A program made the position numbers and the translations under genes. From assembly GCF_000832985.1 (NCBI RefSeq), contig NZ_CP009920.1, positions 3,590,501 through 3,654,500 of the forward strand: a stretch of DNA of 64,000 bases, in the 5' to 3' direction. Below, piece by piece: positions 17,062 to 25,033 of this stretch. Origin of the DNA: Priestia megaterium NBRC 15308 = ATCC 14581 (GTDB lineage: Bacteria > Bacillota > Bacilli > Bacillales > Bacillaceae_H). Numbering within the stretch: the first letter of the stretch is position 1; every line of letters starts with the position of its first letter. Under the pieces are notes generated by a model that was not told where the DNA came from, searched no databases, and worked only from the letters and a program-made list of their open reading frames with translations.

Positions 17062-17715
17062 ATGAATTTCCAAATTGAATGGCATTATAAATCCTCGAAA
17101 CATAAACAGTTAATTTTCACCTCCGATTTCACAGATGCGAATGAGGCGCTAATGATTGTGGGTGATTTAGAAAAAACAGGTCGAACGAAGGAAATTTTTC
17201 TACTTGATGAGCAGCAGCAAAAATGGACTGTAAAAGAAGCGAAAAAGCTCTTACAGGAAGTACAGACAGAGCCCCACGATATTGTGGCATATTTTGACGG
17301 AGGCTATGAGCATGATACGCTCTTAGCGGGGCTTGGGGTTGTGATTTATTTTAAACAGAACAACAACTCTTACCGAATACGACGCAACTCAAGGCTGCAA
17401 GAGATTGAATCAAATAATGAGGCAGAGTATGCTGCTTTTTATTATTTAATACAAGAGCTTGAGGAACTTGGTGTTCATCATATACCGGTAACGTTTAGAG
17501 GTGACTCTCAGGTTGTATTAAATCAGCTAGCTGGGGAGTGGCCCTGTTTCGAAGAAGAGTTTAATCGGTACTTAGATCGAATAGAAGATAAAATGCAGGA
17601 GCTTGGTATCCGGCCGGTATATGAGCCTATTTCAAGGAAGGAAAATGAAGAGGCTGATCAGCTTGCTACTCAAGCTCTTCAAGGGATACCAATTGCTAGC
17701 AGGAAGCAAGTGTAA
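17062..17715 (+). CDS. ypeP: RNase H-like protein YpeP
   Basis: 217-residue protein with an N-terminal extension of about 80 residues followed by an RNase H domain: Asp in YFDGG, Glu in NNEAEY, Asp in RGDSQ and Asp in EEADQLA, so the metal-binding set is complete. The ATG at 17062 follows AAAGGA by 9 bases; upstream in-frame GTG (17023) and ATGs lack a ribosome site. It is divergent from a second RNase H-like gene and followed by ypeQ and ypzA, as in B. subtilis. Confidence 0.87.
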   Translation: MNFQIEWHYKSSKHKQLIFTSDFTDANEALMIVGDLEKTGRTKEIFLLDEQQQKWTVKEAKKLLQEVQTEPHDIVAYFDGGYEHDTLLAGLGVVIYFKQNNNSYRIRRNSRLQEIESNNEAEYAAFYYLIQELEELGVHHIPVTFRGDSQVVLNQLAGEWPCFEEEFNRYLDRIEDKMQELGIRPVYEPISRKENEEADQLATQALQGIPIASRKQV

Positions 17716-17744
17716 CACACAGAACGAAATGGAGATGAACGAGA

Positions 17745-17927
17745 GTGGAACGTAAACAATTATTAGAAGAAGTAACGGAGTTATTGGATTACTACTGTAG
17801 TGATTGTTTTGTAAAAAAAACGTTTAATAAAGAAAAGGGCAAAACATACGCTCAGACGTTTTGTATTAAAGAGTGTACCGTAGGAGAAAAAATTAAGCAG
17901 TATGGAGATTTGCTGACTAAAAAGTAA
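17745..17927 (+). CDS. ypeQ: Small zinc-finger protein YpeQ
   Basis: 60-residue protein with two cysteine pairs, YYCSDCF and FCIKEC, fitting a small zinc-binding fold. GTG start at 17745 after GGAGATG. It sits between ypeP and ypzA as in B. subtilis. Molecular role unknown. Confidence 0.82.
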   Translation: MERKQLLEEVTELLDYYCSDCFVKKTFNKEKGKTYAQTFCIKECTVGEKIKQYGDLLTKK

Positions 17928-17983
17928 GCGTGTATAATTTGCCGGCAGCAGCTTCATTCTATCCATATGGAGGTGTTCTTTCA

Positions 17984-18256
17984 ATGGATAAGTTTTTAAA
18001 TGAAGAAGTAACAACAGGATATAATGATTTAAAGCAAGTAGAAGTGTCTATTCAATCTGCTCAAAAGATGATTGGGACAGCTACGATGAGTATGAGTCCT
18101 CAGCAGCTTGAAGAGGCAACGAATGCGCTTAATGATGCAAAAACACAGCTTCAATCTGCCAAAGCTCATGGCACAGGAGTAGACGAGCAATTTCTTCAGC
18201 AGTGCATGCAGTCTATTCAAACATGTGAACAGCAGCTTACTGAGGCCAAACGCTAG
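17984..18256 (+). CDS. ypzA: DUF2564-family protein YpzA
   Basis: 90-residue helical protein with many Gln, Ala and Glu residues; B. subtilis YpzA has a similar length and neighbourhood. The ATG at 17984 is chosen because GGAGGTG (17969) precedes it; the frame is open further upstream, to 17930, without a ribosome site. It contains two Cys residues near the C-terminus (QQCMQSIQTC). Function unknown. Confidence 0.8.
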   Translation: MDKFLNEEVTTGYNDLKQVEVSIQSAQKMIGTATMSMSPQQLEEATNALNDAKTQLQSAKAHGTGVDEQFLQQCMQSIQTCEQQLTEAKR

Positions 18257-18263
18257 GCATAAC

Positions 18264-18293
18264 AAAAAAGAGACTCGGAAAAGAGTCTCTTTT
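18264..18293 (+). terminator. Terminator between ypzA and cspD
   Basis: AAAAGAGACTC and GAGTCTCTTTT form a perfect 11-bp stem with a GGAAAA-type loop. A/T runs on both sides allow it to work for both convergent genes. Confidence 0.85.
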
Positions 18294-18315
18294 ACTATAA
18301 AATAAAAAGATCTAT

Positions 18316-18519
18316 TTATGATAGCTTAGTGACATTAGCGGCTTGCGGGCCTCTATTGCCTTCTACAATTTCAAAAGATACCTCTTGTCCTTCTTCCAAG
18401 GATTTATAACCTTCGCTTTGGATGGCAGAAAAATGTACAAATACGTCGCTGCCGCCTTCAACTTCAATAAAGCCATAGCCTTTTTCATTGTTGAACCATT
18501 TTACTTTACCATTTTGCAT
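18316..18519 (-). CDS. cspD: Cold shock protein CspD
   Basis: 67-residue OB-fold RNA/ssDNA-binding protein, nearly the same as B. subtilis CspD in length and sequence. RNP1 (KGYGFIEV) and RNP2 (VFVHF) are intact. The ATG at 18519 follows an AGGGGG site; the longer frame to 18552 adds residues absent from the family. Its promoter (18603-18632) implies a 5' leader of roughly 80 bases, as expected for a cold-shock mRNA. It acts as an RNA chaperone. Confidence 0.97.
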   Translation of the reverse strand: MQNGKVKWFNNEKGYGFIEVEGGSDVFVHFSAIQSEGYKSLEEGQEVSFEIVEGNRGPQAANVTKLS

Positions 18520-18602
18520 AACTTGAATCCCCCTAGTACTGTGCAGCCTCATGCTGCTGAAACTCGAATTATCATTTCCAATAGAGGTAAATGATTGTTT
18601 AT

Positions 18603-18632
18603 ATTATATAATAAGAAGAAATAAAATTTCAA
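18603..18632 (-). promoter_or_regulatory. Sigma-A promoter of cspD
   Basis: On the minus strand TTGAAA (18632-18627), 18 bp, then TATAAT (18608-18603). Confidence 0.75.
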
Positions 18633-18644
18633 TATTAAAATTTA

Positions 18645-18734
18645 ACTTTTCTGAAAATTAAATTTTATTTAACGTAGGCGTAGTACAATTATAACTAAAA
18701 AAATTTCTTATGAGATGAAAAATAACTGAAAATT
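18645..18734 (+). promoter_or_regulatory. Two CodY-box matches upstream of a small orphan gene
   Basis: The CodY consensus is AATTTTCWGAAAATT. ACTTTTCTGAAAATT (18645-18659) matches 14 of 15 positions, and AAATAACTGAAAATT (18720-18734) matches 12 of 15. The second ends 5 bases before a TATAAT (18740-18745), the likely -10 of the gene at 18796; no good -35 is visible. The first lies 13 bp beyond the cspD -35 and could also affect cspD. Confidence 0.6.
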
Positions 18735-18795
18735 TAGTTTATAATAAAAGTATAGTCAGCATAATTTTAAAGCGGTGATAAGGAGTGGATCGTGT

Positions 18796-19083
18796 ATGTA
18801 TCGTACACAAGTAAATGGAAAAGAAATCATTTTGTTATTTTCAACGCTCGAAGCAGCAAAGAGCCGCAGCAACCTAGAGAAAGAGCAAATTTATAAGCGC
18901 GTATTGCATTTAAATGAGCAGCTGCTAATGTTTCAAAATGGAACAAGCTTCACCATTGGCGATCCGTTAGGATTAATTGTAGCTCAAGTGAAAAAAAGTG
19001 ATTTGACAACCATATATATCGAACATATCATTGATAAACAGTTTATGTATGATGGAGAGGGGCATCGAGGTGAAGTAGTGTAA
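18796..19083 (+). CDS. Hypothetical 95-residue protein, putatively CodY-controlled
   Basis: Soluble protein without signal peptide, membrane segment or recognised motif. The ATG at 18796 follows AAGGAG; an in-frame GTG at 18775 lies before that site. In B. subtilis, degR is found next to cspD, but this product is longer and does not resemble DegR as I know it. A TATAAT and two CodY-box matches lie upstream and a very long perfect hairpin follows, so it is a monocistronic, probably nutrient-regulated gene. Function unknown. Confidence 0.7.
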   Translation: MYRTQVNGKEIILLFSTLEAAKSRSNLEKEQIYKRVLHLNEQLLMFQNGTSFTIGDPLGLIVAQVKKSDLTTIYIEHIIDKQFMYDGEGHRGEVV

Positions 19084-19093
19084 CAAGGTGACA

Positions 19094-19145
19094 CCTATAT
19101 ATGAAGAAGCGTACGGAGATACTCGTACGCTTCTTCATATATAGG
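19094..19145. terminator. Exceptionally long perfect hairpin (22-bp arms)
   Basis: Positions 19094-19115 are exactly complementary to 19124-19145 around an 8-base loop (GAGATACT). The arms contain GAAGAAGCGTACG and CGTACGCTTCTTC. There is no T run immediately after the stem, so it may serve as a terminator, an RNA-stability element or a protein-binding site. Confidence 0.7.
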
Positions 19146-19385
19146 ATTAAAAATATGCGATTTTACAAGTATTAACAGGGATAAATAACAAAGTTTAATA
19201 AATTAAAGAAGAACAGTGAAACCATGAATAGCAATCACCTTTTTAGCTAAAAAATATAGATACACATCATCTTATGTAATGAGATAGTTAAGCTTTAAAA
19301 TCAATGAACACGAGAGGTTTTATAAAGCTTAAATTGAAAAACGTGTGATTGTGACGTTAATTAGAAGTAAGGTTTGGAGGACGCT

Positions 19386-20627
19386 ATGGAAAGTAGAAAA
19401 AAATTGGATTTACTTGCTCTTGCTTCTGTGCCACTTATCATGACCCTCGGAAATTCAATGTTAATTCCGGTATTGCCGGTGATTGAAAAACGTCTACAGA
19501 TAAGCTCGCTGCAGGTATCCATGATTATCACGGTCTATTCAATTTTCGCTATTTTTTTAATCCCGATTGCTGGTTATTTATCAGATCGATTTGGCCGCAA
19601 GAAAATTATTATTCCAAGTTTGCTGCTTGCTGCAGTAGGAGGGGCTTTAACAGGCTGGGCTTCATGGCAAATGGCCAATCCTTTCTGGGTTATTTTAATT
19701 GGCCGCGCGATTCAAGGAATAGGTTCAGCAGGAGCTATGCCTGTTGTGATGCCTTGTGTAGGAGATATGTTCAAAGACGAGCAAGAAATTACAAAAGGAC
19801 TAGGTTTAATTGAAACAGCTAATACGTTTGGGAAAGTACTAAGCCCAATACTGGGAGCTTTTTTAGCGGCTATGATTTGGTTTCTTCCTTTTTGGTTCAT
19901 TCCTATTCTTTGCCTTATTTCGATTCTTTTGGTTATCTTTTTAGTAAAAGTTCCGAAAAATGATAGTTCTTCTGAATCTGAACAAAAAAAGAAAAGTATT
20001 AAGCAGTTTTTGAAGGATTTGAAGAAAACGCTCAAAGAAAATATTGGATGGCTTATGGCTATTTTTATTTTAGGCGCCATTATTATGCTTGTATTATTCG
20101 GTGTTTTATTTTACCTATCGACCATACTAGAGGAGCGTTATCATATTGTGAATACGAAAAAAGGTTTAGTGATGGCTATTCCTTTGCTCGCTTTATCTAT
20201 TTCTTCTTTTGTGGCGGGGAAAAAAGTTGGAAACAATAAAATCGTTATGAAGTGGTCTGCTTTTTTTGGCTTCTTATTGTTAACATGTTCTTTCATCATT
20301 TTATTTTTTAATACGTCTCTTTTTAGTATTTTACTCACTTTAGTGCTTGGTGGAATTGGAATTGGAGCAGCTCTTCCCAGTCTTGATGCGCTTATTACAG
20401 AAGGAATTGAAAAGGAAGAGAGAGGAACCATTACGTCTCTTTACAGTTCGATGCGCTTTGTAGGAGTAGCAGCTGGGCCTCCCCTTTATACATTGCTTAT
20501 GAAGTGGTCGGACATGGCTGTGTTCCAAACGTCTCTAGGGGTTAGTGCGGTAGGTGCCATTTTAGTTTTAAAAGCGATTAAACCAAAGCCTGAAGGTGGC
20601 GTAAAACTGAAGAAAGCTGAAGTGTGA
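19386..20627 (+). CDS. MFS drug-exporter-type transporter
   Basis: 413-residue major facilitator with about 12 hydrophobic segments. The motif A loop GYLSDRFGRKK lies between helices 2 and 3, and GRAIQGIGSAG follows, typical of drug:H+ antiporters. The ATG at 19386 follows GGAGG by 5 bases; the frame opens at a TTG overlapping that site. The 300-bp region before it carries only the hairpin at 19094 and an AAGCTTTA/TAAAGCTT inverted repeat near 19290-19330 that could be an operator. Substrate unknown. Confidence 0.88.
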   Translation: MESRKKLDLLALASVPLIMTLGNSMLIPVLPVIEKRLQISSLQVSMIITVYSIFAIFLIPIAGYLSDRFGRKKIIIPSLLLAAVGGALTGWASWQMANPFWVILIGRAIQGIGSAGAMPVVMPCVGDMFKDEQEITKGLGLIETANTFGKVLSPILGAFLAAMIWFLPFWFIPILCLISILLVIFLVKVPKNDSSSESEQKKKSIKQFLKDLKKTLKENIGWLMAIFILGAIIMLVLFGVLFYLSTILEERYHIVNTKKGLVMAIPLLALSISSFVAGKKVGNNKIVMKWSAFFGFLLLTCSFIILFFNTSLFSILLTLVLGGIGIGAALPSLDALITEGIEKEERGTITSLYSSMRFVGVAAGPPLYTLLMKWSDMAVFQTSLGVSAVGAILVLKAIKPKPEGGVKLKKAEV

Positions 20628-20633
20628 TTTTAT

Positions 20634-20664
20634 AGAGCTGTCTTATGATAAAAGACGGCTCTTT
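20634..20664 (+). terminator. Terminator after the MFS gene
   Basis: AGAGCTGTCTT pairs with AAGACGGCTCT (one G-T pair) around a 7-base loop, followed by TTTG. Confidence 0.75.
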
Positions 20665-20719
20665 GCTATTTAAAGACCCGTCAATATGCTTAAATTTATA
20701 TTGTGTCTAGAAAAAATCC

Positions 20720-20748
20720 TTGAAATTTCTTATACTTCAATTTATAGA
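20720..20748 (+). promoter_or_regulatory. Sigma-A promoter of the TPR-C39 gene
   Basis: TTGAAA (20720-20725), 17 bp, TATAGA (20743-20748). TGTCTA (20704) and TAGACA (20745) form an inverted repeat enclosing it and could be an operator. Confidence 0.55.
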
Positions 20749-20794
20749 CAGCAGATGCAATAGTTCTTATTTTATTGAATAAGGTGGTTTTGAA

Positions 20795-23700
20795 TTGAGT
20801 ATAAATTATCAGAAATTAAAAAGCATGGTGGATCATTATCAAATATTTGATCTTGTAGCGTATATAACAGAAGAAGTACAAAGCCTTCAACCAAAGAGCC
20901 TTACGGGGATTGTGAAAGAATGGTTAGCAAACTTACAAACGGAAGAAGAGCTGTACGAGCTTATCCGCTTTTGTGATGAAGCTTTATTAAATCGTTTAAG
21001 TCGAATGTTAACGACATATGGATATCGTCGATTTGGCTCGATTCGAATGGTGACTCTTTATTGTGATGATCTCCTGCGAGAAGGCAAGATACTCGACGCT
21101 GATGATAGACTTTCTTTATTAATTTCTCAGCTGGATACGGAATCAGTTAAAGAGGAACAGCTTGAGAAAATCTATTTTTTAAAGGTAAGAATTCTTTTAG
21201 AAATGAAACAAGTGGATGAAGCTTCTGAGTGGATGAAACAAGTAACGTCCCATAATCAAAAGGGTATGGCTGACAGATGGGGCTATTTTTATTTGCAGCT
21301 CAACGACAGAATGAAAGCTGAAGCCTGCTTAAAAGAAGGAACGACATATAAGAAGAATGGAGATTTTTGCTATGCAATGCTCGCAGACTTATATGCGTAT
21401 GAGGGGAAGCATAAACAATCGCTTGAAAAAATTAACGAGGCTATTGTCCGCTACCCACAGCTTCCGTCTTTATATATGGATAAAGTGATGCGATTAAAAG
21501 ATTTAAAAGAGTATTCTCTCTTGCTTGAAACAATTGAATTTATCGATTCAAAGTTACCCTATCACGATTATCAAGATTTTTTTACGCTGCTGCGCGCCGA
21601 CATTTATTTTGAACAGCAGCAGCAATCTCAGCTTACGCATCTGCTATCGACCAAGCGATGCTTAAAAGATTCACCTTATCAAAAATTAATTGGAAAGAAT
21701 ACAGACGATAAATGCAGTACAATCAAGCTTCCTATTGTACCAATTGTTCAAAAAGATAATTATTGCGTGCCAGCTAGTATGAGTATGATGTTAAGGCTTT
21801 TACATACCGAAAAAACACAGGATGAGATTGGGACGCATATTTACGGAGGGTTAGGCTCCAAATTATCAACTGCGGTGAGCTACTTTGAATCTCTTGGCTT
21901 TGCAGCGATGTTTTTTACAGGCACAGGTGAACAGTTTAAAGAACTATTAGACAAAGGGCTGCCTATTTTGGTCAGTCTGGAATTTGAACAAGCTTCCCAC
22001 GTTCAAGTTGTATTTGGCTATGATGATGAACTTGAACTTTTTCATGTACAAGATGCTAATTTTCTAAGTCCAACGTATGTAGAATATAAAAATTTTGATC
22101 AGCATTACGCTAATTCGGGTTTTTTATCAATTGTTGCTTCTAAAGCGGCAGCGGATCTCGCTTCACTTTCTAAAGAGCAAGATATGTTTATTCGTCAGCT
22201 GTATGACTTAATCGAACTAGTTGAAGCGGATGAAGAGGCACACATTAATGATCTCGTTTCTTTACTAAAAGCAAATGAGCATGTTCCATTTGCCGCTATT
22301 TACAGTATGAAGCATTTGTATAGAAAAGAGCATGAAGCCTATATTCGTACGTGCATTAACCATGTATTAGAGAAATATAGCAATCATGATTATCTTAAGC
22401 TTCACGCTGCATATGCCTTTTTTAAACTTGACGACAGTAAGGGAGCATCTTCTTTGTTACACCACATAGATAACAAAAAGCATAGCTCTTTTTATCACTA
22501 TCTTAAAGGAAGAATTGCGCTGGATGAAGAGAAATATGATGAGGCTGTTGAAGCACTGCGCAGCTCGCTGCAATTAGACGTAGAGCAGCATTTGAACTGG
22601 AGCTATTTAGCACTTGCATATATGTACAAAGGAAACCTCGAAAAGGCTTTTGAATGCTCGACTATTTCCTTAAATATGTATGGCGATGAATCTTATACAC
22701 AAATCAATCACGGACTTATTTTAATGGAGAAAGAAAGATACGCAGAAGCCAGAAATCTTTTCGACGCGTTATTAAAAGAAAACCCAAAAGATGCGCACAG
22801 CTGGTTTGAAAGAGCCCGTTGTGATGAACATTTAAAGAAGTTTCGTAAAGCTTACCGGGGATTTCAAGTAGCTAAACAGCTTTTGCCGACTGTTCCTTAT
22901 CCATATCTTTCGATAGCTGATTTGCTACAATATCAACTAGAAAAAACAGACGAAGCTGAAAGCTATCTCAAAGAAGGCATGAAGCATCTCCCAAGCGACA
23001 TGACAATTCGAGGAAGACTAGGCGATTTATACGTCGCGAATCAAAGGTACGAAGAAGCTATTGCTCTGTATAAAGAAGGCTTAAAAATAGAAGAAGATGC
23101 CCTTATGTATTTGGGCTTATCTTATGCGTATCTAGAAACAGGTGAACATTTAACGGCCGTTGATACGCTCACGCTTATTGCGCAGAAGTTTTCATCGAAC
23201 AGCGACGTCCTGTTGGATGCAGGGAGTATGCTTTTAGATGCTGCAAAACAACAGGAGCTAGACAACCAAACGATAGAGTTTGGATTTGCTCTTTATGAAG
23301 AAGGAATTCATTTTGCTCAAACAGCGTTAGATGAAGTGTTAGAAGCATATACGAGTTATTTAGAAGACACGGCTTTACTGACTCGTGGAATTAAGTTTTT
23401 AACCGCAGAACATCAAGAGCACCCTAATGAGATTTTGTACATGTGCTATTTAGGCATATTATACGAACAAGCCAAGCAGCTAACAAAAAGTGAGAAACTT
23501 TATCAACAAGCGCTTCGTATCAAGCAAGATGCTTTACCATATTATCGGTTAGGTGAAATATATCAATCAATGAATCGCACTGCTGAAGCAAAAGAGGCCT
23601 TTCAAAAATGCTTAACTCTTGATAAAACATTTGAAGCCGCTTGTATGAAGCTTGCTGAAATGGCTTGTGAAGAACAAAATCGGACGGCTGAAAGGAATTG

Positions 23701-25000
23701 GCTGCTTCAATGGATACAGCTGAATCCTATGGAAGTAAACGTTGAGCACGCAGCTTCACTTTGTGAAACAGAGAAAGAGTATGAAGAGCTGTTAGAGGTA
23801 TTAAAAAGCGTAGAGGAAAGCGTTTTGCCTCAGTGGCTTGCTGACAGCCAGGCTCATGTGTATCGCCTAAAAGGAGACATTTCACAGGCTGAAACGTATT
23901 TAGAGAAGGCGCTTGAACTAGATCCACAGAATCCTGCTATTCGCCATCATCAGGCGAAATGGCTCATCATGGAGCATAGATATGAAGAAGCTAGAAAAAT
24001 TCTTACAGAGTTACTAAGTGAGGATCCGGAAGATTACGCTCTATTTCAAACGGTCATGTCCAGCTTTCCAAATGGAAAAAAACTGTCCGGGCTTACGGCA
24101 GATTTAAAAAAGATAAAAATGGAAAAACACAGCAAAAGCTTGTTATTTAAAAACGCAGCCGAGGCTTTAAATGAGTATGCCGATTCGATCGTAGAAGAGC
24201 AGCAAGGATCTATCTTCAAACGAAGCTTAGCAAAGTTCAAAGCAAAAGCAAAAACGGTTACGCTGCTTGGCTTAACGATTGAACTGTATGAACTGGCTAT
24301 AAAAACGGATCCGAATAATAAAGAGGCTGTGCATGCATTTGCGGCTTTTTACGAAGAGAAAGGATTAATTGAAGATAGCATCACCGTGCTGAAAAAATCG
24401 CTGCATCAAAGCTGGGATTTTGATGTTGCCTATCATTTAGCCAATATACTCGTTAATATCCATGAAAATGAACAGGCTGCACATGAAGCGCTAAACTTAG
24501 TTCAAAAACTTCTTGAACAGCAGCCGTATCATATAGATTTGCAGATATACCGAGCATTTATTTTGAGTGGCCTTGAAGAGGTAGAAAAATCGGAGACAGC
24601 TTTTCAAGAATTACTTCAACAGGAGATTTATCAGCCTGACATATATGCAGGACTAGCAAAACTGTATAATAAAACAGAACGTTATCATGAAACTGTTCAA
24701 CTTCTTCAAAAAGCGATTGAACAGCGTCAAGAGTATGAAGGGATGTATACTGATTTAGGTATCGCTTATCATTTAGAAGGTGAAACGGAAGCAGCAGCTT
24801 CGCTTATGATAACCAGAGTAGAAAGTGGAGACGAAGATCTTTTTATTCGCTATAACTTGGCATGCTATCTAGCTGTTCTTGGAAAAACTGCTTCCGCTCA
24901 GGAAGAATTGGATTATGTTTTAGCACACGATGAAACGGGAGAATTTTATGAACTGGCTATGGAAGACGATGAACTAAAAGGATTAACGGTAAGAAGGTAA
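20795..25000 (+). CDS. Giant TPR protein with embedded C39-like peptidase domain
   Basis: 1401-residue cytoplasmic protein without signal peptide or membrane segments. After about 300 residues of helical repeats comes a C39-like papain-fold domain: Cys324 in NYCVPAS, His402 in SHVQVVFGYDD and Asp420 in VQDANF. The remaining 900 or so residues are tetratricopeptide repeats, recognisable by recurring Y-EA---Y--AL patterns. The TTG at 20795 follows AAGGTGG by 7 bases. C39 domains usually cut double-glycine leaders of exported peptides, but here there is no ABC transporter, so the domain may process or only bind a protein held by the TPR array. It is monocistronic, with its own promoter and terminator. 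Confidence 0.88.
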   Translation: MSINYQKLKSMVDHYQIFDLVAYITEEVQSLQPKSLTGIVKEWLANLQTEEELYELIRFCDEALLNRLSRMLTTYGYRRFGSIRMVTLYCDDLLREGKILDADDRLSLLISQLDTESVKEEQLEKIYFLKVRILLEMKQVDEASEWMKQVTSHNQKGMADRWGYFYLQLNDRMKAEACLKEGTTYKKNGDFCYAMLADLYAYEGKHKQSLEKINEAIVRYPQLPSLYMDKVMRLKDLKEYSLLLETIEFIDSKLPYHDYQDFFTLLRADIYFEQQQQSQLTHLLSTKRCLKDSPYQKLIGKNTDDKCSTIKLPIVPIVQKDNYCVPASMSMMLRLLHTEKTQDEIGTHIYGGLGSKLSTAVSYFESLGFAAMFFTGTGEQFKELLDKGLPILVSLEFEQASHVQVVFGYDDELELFHVQDANFLSPTYVEYKNFDQHYANSGFLSIVASKAAADLASLSKEQDMFIRQLYDLIELVEADEEAHINDLVSLLKANEHVPFAAIYSMKHLYRKEHEAYIRTCINHVLEKYSNHDYLKLHAAYAFFKLDDSKGASSLLHHIDNKKHSSFYHYLKGRIALDEEKYDEAVEALRSSLQLDVEQHLNWSYLALAYMYKGNLEKAFECSTISLNMYGDESYTQINHGLILMEKERYAEARNLFDALLKENPKDAHSWFERARCDEHLKKFRKAYRGFQVAKQLLPTVPYPYLSIADLLQYQLEKTDEAESYLKEGMKHLPSDMTIRGRLGDLYVANQRYEEAIALYKEGLKIEEDALMYLGLSYAYLETGEHLTAVDTLTLIAQKFSSNSDVLLDAGSMLLDAAKQQELDNQTIEFGFALYEEGIHFAQTALDEVLEAYTSYLEDTALLTRGIKFLTAEHQEHPNEILYMCYLGILYEQAKQLTKSEKLYQQALRIKQDALPYYRLGEIYQSMNRTAEAKEAFQKCLTLDKTFEAACMKLAEMACEEQNRTAERNWLLQWIQLNPMEVNVEHAASLCETEKEYEELLEVLKSVEESVLPQWLADSQAHVYRLKGDISQAETYLEKALELDPQNPAIRHHQAKWLIMEHRYEEARKILTELLSEDPEDYALFQTVMSSFPNGKKLSGLTADLKKIKMEKHSKSLLFKNAAEALNEYADSIVEEQQGSIFKRSLAKFKAKAKTVTLLGLTIELYELAIKTDPNNKEAVHAFAAFYEEKGLIEDSITVLKKSLHQSWDFDVAYHLANILVNIHENEQAAHEALNLVQKLLEQQPYHIDLQIYRAFILSGLEEVEKSETAFQELLQQEIYQPDIYAGLAKLYNKTERYHETVQLLQKAIEQRQEYEGMYTDLGIAYHLEGETEAAASLMITRVESGDEDLFIRYNLACYLAVLGKTASAQEELDYVLAHDETGEFYELAMEDDELKGLTVRR

Positions 25001-25033
25001 AAAAAAAGAAGCTGGGTTTCAGCTTCTTTTTTT
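25001..25033. terminator. Bidirectional terminator
   Basis: AAAAGAAGCTG and CAGCTTCTTTT form a perfect stem around GGTTT, with A/T runs on both sides. It serves the TPR gene and the convergent permease, whose stop codon lies at its edge. Confidence 0.9.
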
